64,000 nucleotides of DNA from Rallus limicola (taxonomy: Eukaryota > Chordata > Aves > Gruiformes > Rallidae). The notes beneath the pieces were generated by a model, which saw only the letters and a list, made by a program, of their open reading frames with translations, searched no databases and was not told the DNA's origin. This document shows, piece after piece, positions 11,509 through 23,600 of the stretch. The stretch spans positions 18,840,146 through 18,904,145 of the forward strand of contig JAKCOZ010000001.1 of NCBI GenBank assembly GCA_022605955.1, in the 5' to 3' direction. The stretch's first letter is position 1. Every line of letters begins with the position of its first letter. The position numbers and the translations under genes were made by a program.

Positions 11509-14500
11509 ATGCACATGCCAGCTCTGCAATACCAGATCTGGGTAATGTGCCAGGGCAGATTTATCCATAAGCACAGGGGACTTGGGTGCTTCCACTCACA
11601 CATGTGACAAGCAGCCCAGAGAGCTCCTGGCAGCACCATGGCGGTAACCAGCTCCTGGTAAAGTGGTACAGAGTCAGCCTGGTAATATTTTCCAGTGAGA
11701 TGGGGCAGGATCTCCCGATGGTCCCAGCACAGAGGCAAGAGGAAGGCCAGGCTGTTGTTGAAACAGAAGGAAAACCCAGGGCTGAAGTAATCTGTGTTTA
11801 TCACTCAGCTCCTGATGGCAGACAGGCTGAGCTCTGTAATCATCCCCTGCACTCCCCAGCTAGAGCACAGCCTGCTCATAACTGCTCAGCACTTTGATAA
11901 GAAATATGCTTGGAGGTATTTTGCAATGCTGAACAAGAAGGGCCACACGTAGTGTGATAAGCAGAGAGTTGTTAGCAAGAGGGGATGCTAAAATCATGCT
12001 GCTGTATGAGAATGACACAAAATACACAGCCAGGACATGCCCATATACTCCTGTCCCTATAGCAATAGCCAGGGCTACTGGAGCAGACTGGAGGGAGGAG
12101 AGAAAAATTATAGGGATCAATGATGCATGGCAAAAATGTAAAGTTGGTTGGTATTATCACTGATGCACACCTATACCCACCCTTTGAAAAACACTAGCAG
12201 CAGGGAACAGCCCTTCCTATAGTCCTGAGCTTGGCAGAGCTTTCCATCAGGACCAGCAGAACATACCTAGCCTACAGCTTTCTGATTCCTCCCTCTAACA
12301 GAAGTGTTAATATGTTGCGTTGGATGTGTTCACACTACAGACTTTTCCCCTGTCCCCTCATCCCTGCTCAAAGAGCCAGTGCTCTCCCTTTCTCCTGCAA
12401 TGCCCAGTGCAATGTCTCTATGGTTTCCAGCAGCACTCCTGATCCCTGGTGTGGGGCACAGAGGAGGAGAAGGGAGGAAGAGCGGTGCCAGTGATGCAAC
12501 TCCTCATTTAAGAGAGACGCCTCCTGTGCTTGTCCATGCTTCAGACTCTTTGTCACAGCTCTTGTCATGGTGCTGGGCTTCTCTTACTCTCCCCACTATT
12601 CCATTTTGCTCCTACAGGTTTACAGCCTACCCTGTAGTTCAGCCCCACCTCTTATTCCTGCCTTGTGACAGAAACAGCAGACACAGCTGATTGTGGCCCA
12701 GTTTGCAAGGGATGCCTGAAATGAGCAAAGCCTCAAGAGGCAAAGCTGAGTCCTTCCTAAACTCGTGGCATCCCAGGGCTAAAAATGCAAAGCCAGACGT
12801 CAGGGTGGGGTGGAGAGTTAGAAACACTCCTGGCTCCAAGTGGAGAGGTATGCTTGGGGAAGGAGGAAGACCCTTTAAGTGGTGGACAACACCCACATTG
12901 GCTGGTGGTGAGGCCAGGGAGGGAGTCATGCCTCTCTCCAGCCCTGCCTATGGCTCTGTAAGTCCTGGTCCATAAAAGTCACTGCCTTGTTTGCCCTAAT
13001 TAGCATTTTTAGCTATGCAAAATCTCGGTCTTTTCATATCTCCAGAGTTTGCCTGCAAATAGATTATCCTTAGGTCTTCCCCCCTCCCCCAGGAATTAAT
13101 CCTCCCTAAAGGTGCCATATCTCATTTGCTCCCATCTCCTTTGTTTCAGCCATGCAGCCCATCTGACACCAAGCAGTATGCCACACTTCAAAAACCACTG
13201 TCATTTCTCCCTCCTCTCTGCCATCCCTCCTCCTTCTCCCGTGCACAAACACCCCAGCACTCATGCCCGTGTTTGTCCATCTGGCTTCATTTACACATCA
13301 CACAGATTATTATCAGTTTAATTCACTAAGCTCTGGTGAGTGGGCATGGAGACACACACATCACCTGGGCATGAATGTTCCCCTGGGATCACCCCTCTGC
13401 AGCTGAGGCTGAGACAACTTCGGTGCTTCTTAAATTCAGAAAAGCACCATCAACCTAACATAGGGTAATGCTGGCAGGAAATGCATTAAAAGACGTGGAA
13501 ATTCCATTTGTTTGTAACTACTTGTTCTCCTTGTGATCTCAGTGCAGATGGAAGAGATTGATTAGGAATCTGTGCTGACGTCTGACAGCCCCAGAACACA
13601 AAACTCTGCTACACATGCACAGAACCACATGACATCAAAAAAACTCCTGGGGACAAGCAAGGTGCTTTGTGAGCAGCACAGCAAATGCAGCTTGGCTTGG
13701 ATTTGTGTTACATGCTCCCAGGTGTCACCTCCTACTACTTACCCCATATTTTCAACCCTTCACCCTCTCACAGTCCATTCACTCCTCCTCCCCCTCCCAA
13801 ATCCAGAACTCTTTCAAAATGCTCTTATTTTCACCTCTTGGCCCCAAGCAGCATGTTTTACTAGTGCACAGCATGTGTGCCTGCTGATGGCTGGCTGGTG
13901 CCAGGGAGTGGTTGGCCATCAAGTGGGTCAAGCTCAAAAGACAATTCAGTGTTAGCTTCCCCCTCTCTAAAGACTTGAATTTGGCGTGTCTTCCCACTCC
14001 AATGCCACCAGCATTCACGGATTGTAGGGAAATTTCATGTCAGAAAGGCTCAGAAGGTTTTGGAGATGGGACATCTCTCACACAGAGCATTGTCTAAGCT
14101 TTATTTCCATTGGGAAGCAAACCAAAAAAAAAAAAACACTAACAGGTTTCTCTTGGCTTTGCAAGGTGTGAGACTGTGTGAGGCTCCTGGTGTTACCAGA
14201 AACAGCACAGGAGCAGAGCCCTGCTCCAGAGCAGAGTTGTACCCCAGCCTTTCCAGCTTGTACACAGCAGCTACCATGCTTCTTTGGGAAGGATGGTTCT
14301 TGTGTAAAGCATGATGAATAAAGGGAAAGCAATTAAACCAACCTTCTCTTGTGCTCCTCCTCTGAAGTGTATCCAGCAAACCTATCCGCTGCACGTACCA
14401 GTACTAGCCATTCCTGAACTGGGTTTTAGTTGTTCGTTTTTCAACTCAGTTTGCAACTGGGCAAAGTTTTGTTTTTTTTTTTCTTCCAAGGCTGTACCTC

Positions 14501-17500
14501 ACTGCCAGTCTAGAACTCTGAATCTTTATTCTCACCTTTATCCCAGGCCTGGTAGAGTTGACTATCCTCACCCTTCATATACTCAAGTACCTGCCATGGT
14601 GCTGGTTGTACCCCCTGTGCATGCTCTGTGCTCAGGCCACAGAGAGACAAGTTCTGGCAACAAGGGTGATAACCAGGATAAGGTGTGCCACCAGGTGATT
14701 TTCACATAGGGGTTCATCTAGCCAGAAAAGCTCGTTTCATTTCTGTGAGAGACGTGTTCCTGTGCAGCCTCTGTGGTAAGCCAACAGTGGAGCTGAGTGC
14801 TAATAGCACTGCAAATAGCACCTCTTGTCTTTCCCCAGCTTGCCTTCTGGCTTGGCTTTTTAAATGGGAATTCTTCTGAGTTATACAAGAGGGCAAGGCT
14901 GCTGAAGTGGGGATGCTAAAACAGGACCTTCAGAATCTCCCACTTAGAGAGTGGTAGCTTCCATCTGAGCATCCACCTAGGCAATTATCTCCTTCCCAGA
15001 GTGAACCAACAGTGCTCCCACCTGTCACCATCTGCCTCTTCAGAATCCCACTGCCACCACCCAAGCACAGCTGGGTGCTGGGTCCCTGACCCAACAGCTA
15101 GCTGTGCCAGCTATCAAACATGAGGGTCAGAGGAATAATCTTGCAATGTGGATATGAGTGGGTAGGGGAAAGGACACTCTTATGACAAAAACAGGTGTCC
15201 CTTTCATTCTTTAAAAGCCCTACCAATGTCTTGCACGGCACACTCAATGAACATGCTGGTTCCTATTGAGTTTCCTGGGTCTTGGCTCAGGGTGGCTGAG
15301 TCAGAACATTTTCAGCCAGCTCTTGGGCATCTTGTGAACCAGTGCCACCTTGCCAGACTGCTGTAAACACCAAACAAATGTTCTTGTCAGTCTGTGCTCA
15401 TTTCACTGAGCATCTGAGCCTGCTCCCCTATCTATATTTGATCCACCATTGACTGTATGGATATTCACTGATATATGGAGAGCAACACCTTTAGAAACAC
15501 CTTCACTCATCTCGTTTGTTCTCTCAGCAAGTGCAACTTAGAGAACTTTTCCATTGCTCTGTCAGTGGAAATATTCACAGTGAGGTAGAAAAAAAGTGTA
15601 AAAATCATGTGGGAAATACATGAGTGAGGGTGAATGACATTTTCACCTACAAGCACACCTTCAGCCTCATCTGGTGCTCACCTTGAGTTTACAGGGCTTC
15701 CAGATCTATAGCTGGACAGCCTTGTGTAGGAGTTAGGTACAGCTACTGTCTTACCATTTCACTGTTTGTCGTTGGCTCAGAACAAATTCACATCTTACTC
15801 TGTAGCCATTTACCTATACACTGAGAGTTGCTACTCATGAGTACTTGCTGAGATGGTATTTATTTAGATCATTTTGGAGACATGTACTGAGACCTTGCTT
15901 AGCAATAGTGATTGACCTCAGCTAACTTCATCAGGACTCTCCCATCGGTACCAACTAGGAGTCTCCCTTCAAAATGTTTTGGAACTTGGTTTGCTTCCTT
16001 CCCAAGTATGCTGGTGACAACTGGTTTCAAAGATTCTTTATTTTTGTGTGGACATTCTCTGTTCATTTATTCCAGTGAGATAAATAGGCCCTGATTGCTT
16101 CACTGTCTGAACATGACTCTTCTATAGTGCCTTATGGTTTTCTTTGGCCATGTTATTGACACTGGGTAATATAACATGAAAGGAGTGTGGATGGGCTTTT
16201 ACAAAGAAATCAACTAAATAGCTATTAGAGGATTAAAAGCAATCCCATGGTCAGGATTACACATCTTTAAAATGCTGATAATATCAAGGAGCAAATGGAT
16301 TTGTAATTTAATGACAGGAGAGGAAAGGCTTTAGATGTGTGTTTTTTTCACATTTGATAGAAAGATTAAAGTGTCTGTGTTTGGTGTGCAGGAGTTTGAT
16401 GAAGCTGTAGCACGGTCGCCTAGGGATAGCAGCGTTCGCCTCTATGGTAAATAGTAATTGCACCACACAGAGAGAATTCTTCTGGTCAACATTTTTATTA
16501 AAACTTTAATTCTCAGGGTGACAAGATGGATCATTGTCTGCTTTCAAACTCTGATAGTGATGTACTTTATAAGCTTTGAAGAAAACCTTTGTCTACAGAA
16601 GCAGCATAAGAAAGCTTTTGAAATGTAGCTCTCACTTGAAACCTTTGTGGATGCCCACAGAAAGCACTGATCCATATTTGGGAAATCTTGAGCTGTTTTC
16701 TACTTCCTTGTGCTAAATGTGTGCAAGAGGTTGCATGAAAACAAGAACTATCAGAAATAAAAATGTGTAACTTTCCTAAGAGGTGTTCAACCTCTGACAG
16801 TTTTGGTTTGTTTTTTTTTCCCAGAGAAAGAATTTCCTTTTCATCCAGAAATCCATTTTCCTTTAAAATTAAATTAAGCTACATGTGCCATTCTGACTTT
16901 TTCATTTGCAGCTTTGAGATTGGATTGAGAGGTATTTTAAGGACTCCTCCAGTGCTGTTAAAGATGCACCATCTAAAAAATGTTGCTACAGTTGTTCTGA
17001 AATGTAGACTTTCAACCAGTCTCCTTGCCTTGCAGTCCAGAGGCCTTTTCCAGAATACTATTTCACAAAACCCAGGCTTGGTTCTGACTGCAGAGTACAA
17101 GGATATGCAACAAATAAAGCAGTCCCATTTGGATGTGCAGCAGATCAGCCTGCGTCTCACATGGAAGAGACACCCTAGAGCAGTGATGGCAAGGTCCAGG
17201 CCCAGGGTGTGATGTTCTCCACTGGTTACACTCCTGTGTAGGAACATCCCACTAGAGATGAAGCTGAAAGGGGGCAGAGCCACGACCTGGTTTGCTTCTC
17301 CAGCCAGCCTAACTAGCTAATCACTGAGAAAGTGGCATGCAACACCACCTCTCTGAGATCTGGAAGTCAGAGGATTATGGCTCCTGGATGTATTTCTCTA
17401 GGGGTGAAACCTCTATGATAACCATCTGACCTAACAATTTACTTGGGGTGTTATCTGATGCCTCCTGCCCAGGAAGTAACAGTCATTCTGGTCATTTTTA

Positions 17501-17534
17501 TTTTTAGTGGTTTGGTTTAATTTGTCTATATATT

Positions 17535-17592
17535 GTGATTATATGTGTGTGTACATATATGTATATATATACATATATATATATGCACACAC
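17535..17592. repeat. TG/TA dinucleotide microsatellite
   Basis: A mixed (TG)n/(TA)n stretch (TGTGTGTG, then ATATATGTATATATATACATATATATATATG, then CACACAC in parts). It is nearly self-complementary and could vary in length between individuals. Confidence 0.85.
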
Positions 17593-19683
17593 TGCTCTTC
17601 ATCTTCGGGATGTTTTACCGACAACTCTGTGTTTCACAGAATTTGTCTCAGGTATGCTGAGGAAGTGTATGTTTTTCATAGATAACAAAGATTTAATCTC
17701 TGCTTTGAGAGAGAAATGCAATTCAGGCTTACACTGACAGAGTTACCAGCAGCACCACTGTATTTCCAGAAATCTCAAAACTGAGGCAGAGAGAAGAGTA
17801 GAGTCTCTTTTCAGAGACTGCAAAGGGAAGGGAAAAAACCCAACGAATAATGGATCGCGATCAGATATTCAGACCGCTACTTTGCCCTTCTTCCCCTTCC
17901 TGAATAACAAACACTCAGCTCTGGATCCTTAGAGACAACTGTCCAGGTACCTAGACTGTACTTTTTGGGTCTGGGAAACAGTCCCTGCAATAGTAACAGC
18001 CCTTGGAAAAACAAAATGGTCATTATAAAAGGAAGCTGGCTACCACAGACAGAATGAAGCCTGTGATATTTTTAACAGTGCTGCTTCAGTACGATCAGGC
18101 TGAGTGAATAATTTGCAGCACGTTGTTTGGACCACTCATGTAGGCTTTTTCCATTTCTGAACTGTGTGTGATTGGCCTAAATGGTCTCATTTTTCAATGT
18201 TATTTGCTGTAATTTAAGAAAAACTAATTGAGTTCAGAGTTCCAGCAATATCTAGACACATATACTTTGACTGCAAGTACTTGAAGGCAGGTATACAGTA
18301 GCTAAAAGTGTACAAATATTCAGAGTAGTCTGCTATAAATCAGCAGAGTATTTTTATACCAGATACTTTTGACTGAATCCCTACAGCACAAACCTGTTCC
18401 TTATCTAGATTTTAAAATATAAATTAAAGAATCGGTTTCATAGGTTCATATTTACTCCCCAACCATTTTCTTTCTTCTTTCCTGAAAATTCATTAATCCT
18501 TCAAACAGTGCCATTCTCTTTGTTATCAATTGAAAGTGAAAAAAACCCACAGCTGGGATTAATTCAAATTTTTTATTTAAATGAAATTTATGGACACATT
18601 TTGAGGTATTTGATCAGCATTTTTTCTTATTTATACATCAGTATTTTTTCAGGTGTTCAGCCATCATGACATGAAGGACAGACAAAAAAATACAAAACCA
18701 TTTCACCAACAGCCAAAAAAGCAGAAGACTAAAAGATCTGTGTGGAAGATGTATGGCTAAGGAGGCATTTACCCTATATTCAGAATGGGATTTAAGCACA
18801 TAGCTAAATGTTATTTAAATCTGGCCTTGGAGGAAAGAAGATTTTAGACCTATTTGGAGTCAAGTTCTCATTTTAAGTCGACATGGTTCAAATTAAAGGT
18901 ATTCCACAGATTTTGAGATACTAATTTTAAAAAGTGTATTCTTTGAAAAAGTAATACCATATTCTAAACAAAAGGAGAAATACCTACATTTTCATGCAGA
19001 TGTAACCTGATATATTTAACACTACCCTTTTTGCACACAACAGTATCTAACCATTACAGGAACATATTTCTAAGCATACAATCTCTGCCCTGTCAAAAAG
19101 ACACAATCAAGATTACTTTGTCCAGAAACTCAATTTCCAGAAAAGAAAGAAGTCTGGCAACATTTTTTCAGTATCATGAGTGGAGCTTTGCTTTTGGAGC
19201 TGTGGTTTTCCAGCACTCAGTTTCCCTCTTCCTAGCATCAATTAGAATGAAAGTGTCAGATTTTCTTTTCCTGAAACTTATGCTTCAAACTATCACCAAA
19301 TAGTCACTGTCTAATGTATGAGTTGCTTCTTTTACTTTAAAAGATGTTGTAAAATAAACTAATTGCCAAATATAGCTTTACTTATATTTAAAAAATTGCC
19401 TTCTCAGAAATACAAGTATTTCTCTGAGTTTTCTAAAAATTTTAGGGAAAGACATTTTGTCTAAATCTTACCTTTCCCAGTCCAAGTGTTTGCTATGCAG
19501 TGCATCTCAGGTTAGCCATCAGGAAAAACAGACAATAAAACTTACGGGAGGAAGCAGGAGAAAGGGGAAGGGAATTTCCTGAAGTGGATTTATCTGGGTT
19601 TGCTGCCTCATTGAGTGAAAGGCAACACAAAACAAACAGAATAAAAAGATGAATGAGAAGTAGAATGCAAATGTTACTTCAGT

Positions 19684-19689
19684 TTTAAT
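19684..19689 (-). terminator. Candidate ASCL4 polyadenylation signal
   Basis: On the minus strand the hexamer ATTAAA lies about 215 bases beyond the ASCL4 stop codon. It is the nearest acceptable signal I noticed. A canonical AATAAA on the minus strand occurs much further on at 18,572-18,577. Without transcript data neither can be preferred. Confidence 0.3.
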
Positions 19690-19904
19690 AATCCAAAGAA
19701 GTTTAGTAACATAGCTGAAGCAACCTGAGAGATAGCTCTTTGCTTACAAATAATCTTTAGGGTTTGTACACACAACATTTAAAGTCCTCTGACAAATTGA
19801 AAATACCTTTTCCTGATATTCATTTTCATCAGTAGAAAAATCCCCAAGGTTTTAGATTTGGTTTTCATCCAAACTTGAAGACTTCTGTCCAGAGAGGCTG
19901 CTTC

Positions 19905-20465
19905 TTAGCTGCCCGTCTCCTCAAATTCACTGTAGGGGGATGAAGCTGATGAGGCTTTAGACTCTCCATCACTGTTACACTCCTGCGGGGGACCAGGACT
20001 GAGAGCTTCCGGGAGCTCCTTGGCAGACAGCGTTTCCTTAGACCCTAAGGGATGGCAGTCCAGCAAGCTCTGCAGGTGTTTGATGTAGCTTATTGCAGCT
20101 CTCAGGGTCTCCACTTTGCTGAGACGCTTGTCAGCAAACTCTTTGGGCAGGTGCTCTCTCAGGCGTGTGTAGCCCTCATTCACGCAGCGCACCCGCTGCC
20201 TTTCCCTCTCGTTCCTTTTTCGAATGAAGGCAGGCTCAAAGGAATAGTCATAGACACCCATGAAGCCAGGGAATGGGATGTAGGAGATGCAGCCTGCGTG
20301 CCTGCTGTAGGCTTGCTCCCAGTAAGACCGGTCCAGGTGGAAGGGAACCCCAAAGGGCTCTCTCAGGGAGACCCCATGGGGATGCACGTGGCTGTTAGCC
20401 AGGGACATAGCTCCTGGAAATGCAGTCCTGTTCAACAGTCCATCATCATCTTTATTGCTGTCCAT
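19905..20465 (-). CDS. ASCL4: ASCL4, achaete-scute family bHLH transcription factor 4
   Basis: A single uninterrupted 186-codon frame encodes a nuclear bHLH factor of the achaete-scute family, which binds E-boxes as a heterodimer with E proteins. The basic helix-loop-helix spans roughly residues 82-136: the basic region has RKRNERERQRVRCVNEGY, followed by the loop ADKRLSK and helix 2 VETLRAAISYIKHLQSLL. The C-terminus has ECNSDGESKASS and an acidic end closing in GS, as in human ASCL4; the residues just before the bHLH (FEPAF) also match. The other ASCL paralogues differ in these tails. The start is supported by a strong context (A at -3, G at +4). The gene is intronless, as in mammals, and lies next to PRDM4 as on human 12q23.3. 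The N-terminal 70 residues are unlike the shorter mammalian N-terminus from memory. A role in skin is reported for human ASCL4; nothing here tests that. Confidence 0.95.
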   Translation of the reverse strand: MDSNKDDDGLLNRTAFPGAMSLANSHVHPHGVSLREPFGVPFHLDRSYWEQAYSRHAGCISYIPFPGFMGVYDYSFEPAFIRKRNERERQRVRCVNEGYTRLREHLPKEFADKRLSKVETLRAAISYIKHLQSLLDCHPLGSKETLSAKELPEALSPGPPQECNSDGESKASSASSPYSEFEETGS

Positions 20466-20527
20466 GCTGCTTTTTCTTTTCTCACCAGAGGAATGTCAGT
20501 TCTTGAATTTGGCTTCCAAATCTTGTG

Positions 20528-20551
20528 TCAGTCCAAGCAAGGAGGAAACAT
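20528..20551 (-). other. Possible short upstream ORF in the ASCL4 leader
   Basis: A minus-strand ATG opens a 7-codon frame that closes 63 bases before the ASCL4 start. It matters only if transcription starts upstream, near the TATA-like element. A second 9-codon frame lies at 20,607-20,636, so close to the predicted cap site that it may not be used. Confidence 0.35.
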
Positions 20552-20678
20552 TTGTACAGGTACTCTGCCCCGCAGGCTGCAATTTCCTCCTGCGGTGTAT
20601 AAAAACTCAGATCTGAAAGCACTGCTCACGACTCATGAGGTCCACTCTGTACCTAGAAATTGGCTCTAAGCCTTGTTG

Positions 20679-20686
20679 TTTTTATA
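20679..20686 (-). promoter_or_regulatory. Candidate TATA box of ASCL4
   Basis: On the minus strand the sequence TATAAAAA, preceded by CATC, lies about 215 bases upstream of the ASCL4 ATG. This predicts a start site near 20,650 and an unspliced leader of about 185 bases. The region is not a CpG island, which fits a TATA-type, tissue-restricted promoter. A plus-strand TATAAAAA also occurs at 20,599-20,606, so the assignment is not unique. Confidence 0.45.
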
Positions 20687-20699
20687 GATGTAGGATGCC

Positions 20700-23600
20700 A
20701 GCTAATTGCCAGACAGGTTTTGAGGACCATCACACTTTAAACCCTTCTTTTCCTCTGATCTTCATATTTCAAAAGATAATAAGAGGGTTCCTGTGTATTC
20801 CTTTTCTCCCCGCTTGAAATCATGACCATAAGAGTTAGTGCCAAACATAAATAATCTTCCAGGCTCTAAACACTTCTCATGTATTGTAATCCATGATATC
20901 GTTTGATATAATTGTCTCCAAAAGATGGGTAATTTGCAAAGTTTATAGGGATCTTCAAAGTTTTGGCAGAACTCCTCCCTTTCAGGAACCAAGGATCTTC
21001 TGTCATCTGAAAACTACCCAAAGGCTCTTCACAATGAAATCCAAAAGACAACTGCAAGCTTTGTTGTTTCGGCTGCTCTGGTCTAACTGAAACAGCTCAC
21101 AAGCAGTTTGCAAAACTTATATGGCACGTCTCTAGCTTTCTGGGGAAGCTGAGAAATCTTCAAAGGTAAGAGTGCTCTCTTGTGGTTGCAAGTCATGTCA
21201 GATCAAGAATGTATACGTGCAAGCATAAGAGGAAAACTCTTCCCTCAAAGAGAGGCTTTTTCAAGAAGTGTGAGTTCCACAAATTGAGCACGAGCATTAT
21301 CAAAAAGTCTTCAACATTTTGCATGTTTCTGCTCATTGCAGGAATGTTCTGGTCATTACTGTGAGCATAAAGATAAACAAATACAAAGGTGATGCCCTGA
21401 TTGCCCCCTGTAGCTATCACTAGATGTTTACATAGATACTGACTTACCTGATGGACCCGACACACTGCTTTAATTGAGGTGCTGAAAATCCTTCTTGGCT
21501 GTGCTGGATCTGTGCTGCATCCTCCAGTTTGCCTGCAGTTTGCCAGCGAGAAGAGGTGGATAGAAGACAAGGACTTTTGGCAGTGTAATGCCATAAATTC
21601 CTCATCCCTGCTTTTCCTCTAAAATAGGCTGCTGTGTTAGAATCTTCTTCTGCAACAATTGGCAGGTCTTTGACATTTCCCACGTTGCTGTTCAAGATCT
21701 CCATAGTTACTTTTTTTTCCTGAAAACACATCTTCACAGTTAACTGAATTTCCTTTCTTTTTTTTTTTTTTTTTTTTTTTTTTTTATTTTGCCACCAGCA
21801 GTGTGGGGAGCTCTGTGTTTGGTCTGGGAGGGCTGTGGGAAGGGACAGACGTGAAAAGCTACAGGCATGTAGGCTCTGTTAAAACTGTTCTCTTGCTCAA
21901 AGTGAAAGTTTCCACCCTGTTCAGTCTTTCATGCCAAACTGCCCCAGAAACGTTGAGTAACTGAAACAACATCCTCCACTCTGAGAAACACATCTCTGCC
22001 TCTGCTGAGTCAGAAACCAGCAGCAGTGATGTCAGTGTGCATTTTGAAGTCAGCCTTTGTATCTTTGCTGGCCTATTCTGCAGCTTTGAAAAACAACAGT
22101 GATCTTCAAAGTATGATGAACGTACAGGCAGACCATTCCAGAAAGACGTGAGTGAGAACAACCCTGGACTCTGGTTTATGCCAGAGACAGGATCAACACC
22201 AAAATGGCTTAAAATCCAGGGCAACTATCCACCTGCTTTCACCTCCATCACTAATATTGCCTAGCAAGAGCTAGTGTTTGAAGCTGAAGGTTTTGTAGCA
22301 TTACCTAAGAGTTAGCTAATGCATTTCATGAGGGGTTGTGATCTTTTCCAGTCACAACTAAATGTCTTTCTAAAGTATGTGCCATAGCTCAGATGGAAGG
22401 TATGGGTGTGAGAACAGAATTACTAGGGAATGCCCCATGGTATGTATGACTCAGATCAAATATACAAGAGAGCCTTTTTGCCTTTAAAAAAATCTTTGGA
22501 AACAGTTGAACAGTATGGGCTTTTCATCACTTGCACTATAAACTTTGCAGTCAGAAAGGTCTCGGAGTAGAGATGTTTCCAGAAATTAATGATTAAAAGA
22601 AAGTGTCTCATTCACTTTAGAACAGAGGTAGGTGAGAACCTGAAGTTTTCTTAAAACAAAGAAAATGTTGTCCGCTAAGCTAATACCTGAAGTAGAAAAA
22701 GGACATTTGATTTGTACTGTCATTAGATTTAAAACTCTGTTTCACAGGTCTCTCTGATCTTGCCAGAAGTCTGGCCACATTCAAAAAGGCAGGGCTGCAT
22801 TTCAGTCCTGCCATGCAAATGCACTATTCCCTGCCGCTAAGACCTCTTTCCCATGTTTACTGTAAATTCAGGTCACCAGCACTTCCCAGGGTGTCAGAAT
22901 GCCACCTGGGCCAAACAGACATCCACCCTTCCCACAGAACAATCCACATCACTAATCCTTTACAGAAATGCATGAAGAAACATTACAGGTAAATGGTATT
23001 TGTTAATCTGAATGACTGAAGCTGACCTCATATCAAACGGACTCTGCAGTCTGATTTTGTGTGCAGGAGAAATGGGAAAATATACCACAAGCTTTTGATG
23101 AGCACTGTATCTTGTTGACAATCTAACATCACTGACTTGGAAAGGGATTTGCCCCTGGGCAGGGAGCCAACGCAAGACCAACGCACCCCTTGGTCCTTGC
23201 TGAGAGCACAAGTAGGATTAAAGCAAGGTATGGTTCCCATACTGACCTCTGCACAAAGCAGGCAGGCCCTTCTCAACCTGTCTGCACATGCACACTCAGT
23301 GAAAGTAGCAGGACTGGCCCACCAAAGGGGAAGGCTGAAACACATTCTTTCTAATTTTAAAAGTAATTTAACACTACACATATAATATTCCTCTTCTAAG
23401 ACAAACCTCTGATCTTTTTCCTTAATGCTTTTTATTAACAACTTTTCCCAATTAACTCCTTTTCACACCTTTGCCTGGATGACACTTTGACTCAAGAAAA
23501 CAGTATCTTCCATGTAGATAGTAAGCAGATGGCCTGGTTTGCTTCCTAGTTGATACAAATCAGGTGTTATTCTCTGCTCTGCAATGGCAGAAGTTGTACT

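Larger units (their letters stand above)
9446..19660. other. Gene-free 3' flank of ASCL4
   Basis: About 10 kb without a recognisable exon, RNA gene or large transposon. Open frames are short and lack known domains. It holds a hairpin pair (11,076-11,123), an AGAAC-type repeat (11,442-11,508) and a TG/TA microsatellite (17,535-17,592). The 15.8-19.7 kb part is AT-rich. A few CpG-bearing patches at 16,396-16,475 and 17,840-17,880 stand out from the CpG-poor background. Flanks of proneural bHLH genes often carry enhancers, but that is inference here. Confidence 0.5.

Noticed and set aside
1..19660. WSCD2, the next gene beyond ASCL4 in human
   Set aside because: No sulfotransferase or WSC-domain coding sequence is seen; in human it is far from ASCL4.
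20052..20669. 205-codon frame antisense to ASCL4
   Set aside because: It lies opposite the conserved bHLH coding sequence; the antisense frame has no domain and is a shadow of the real gene.
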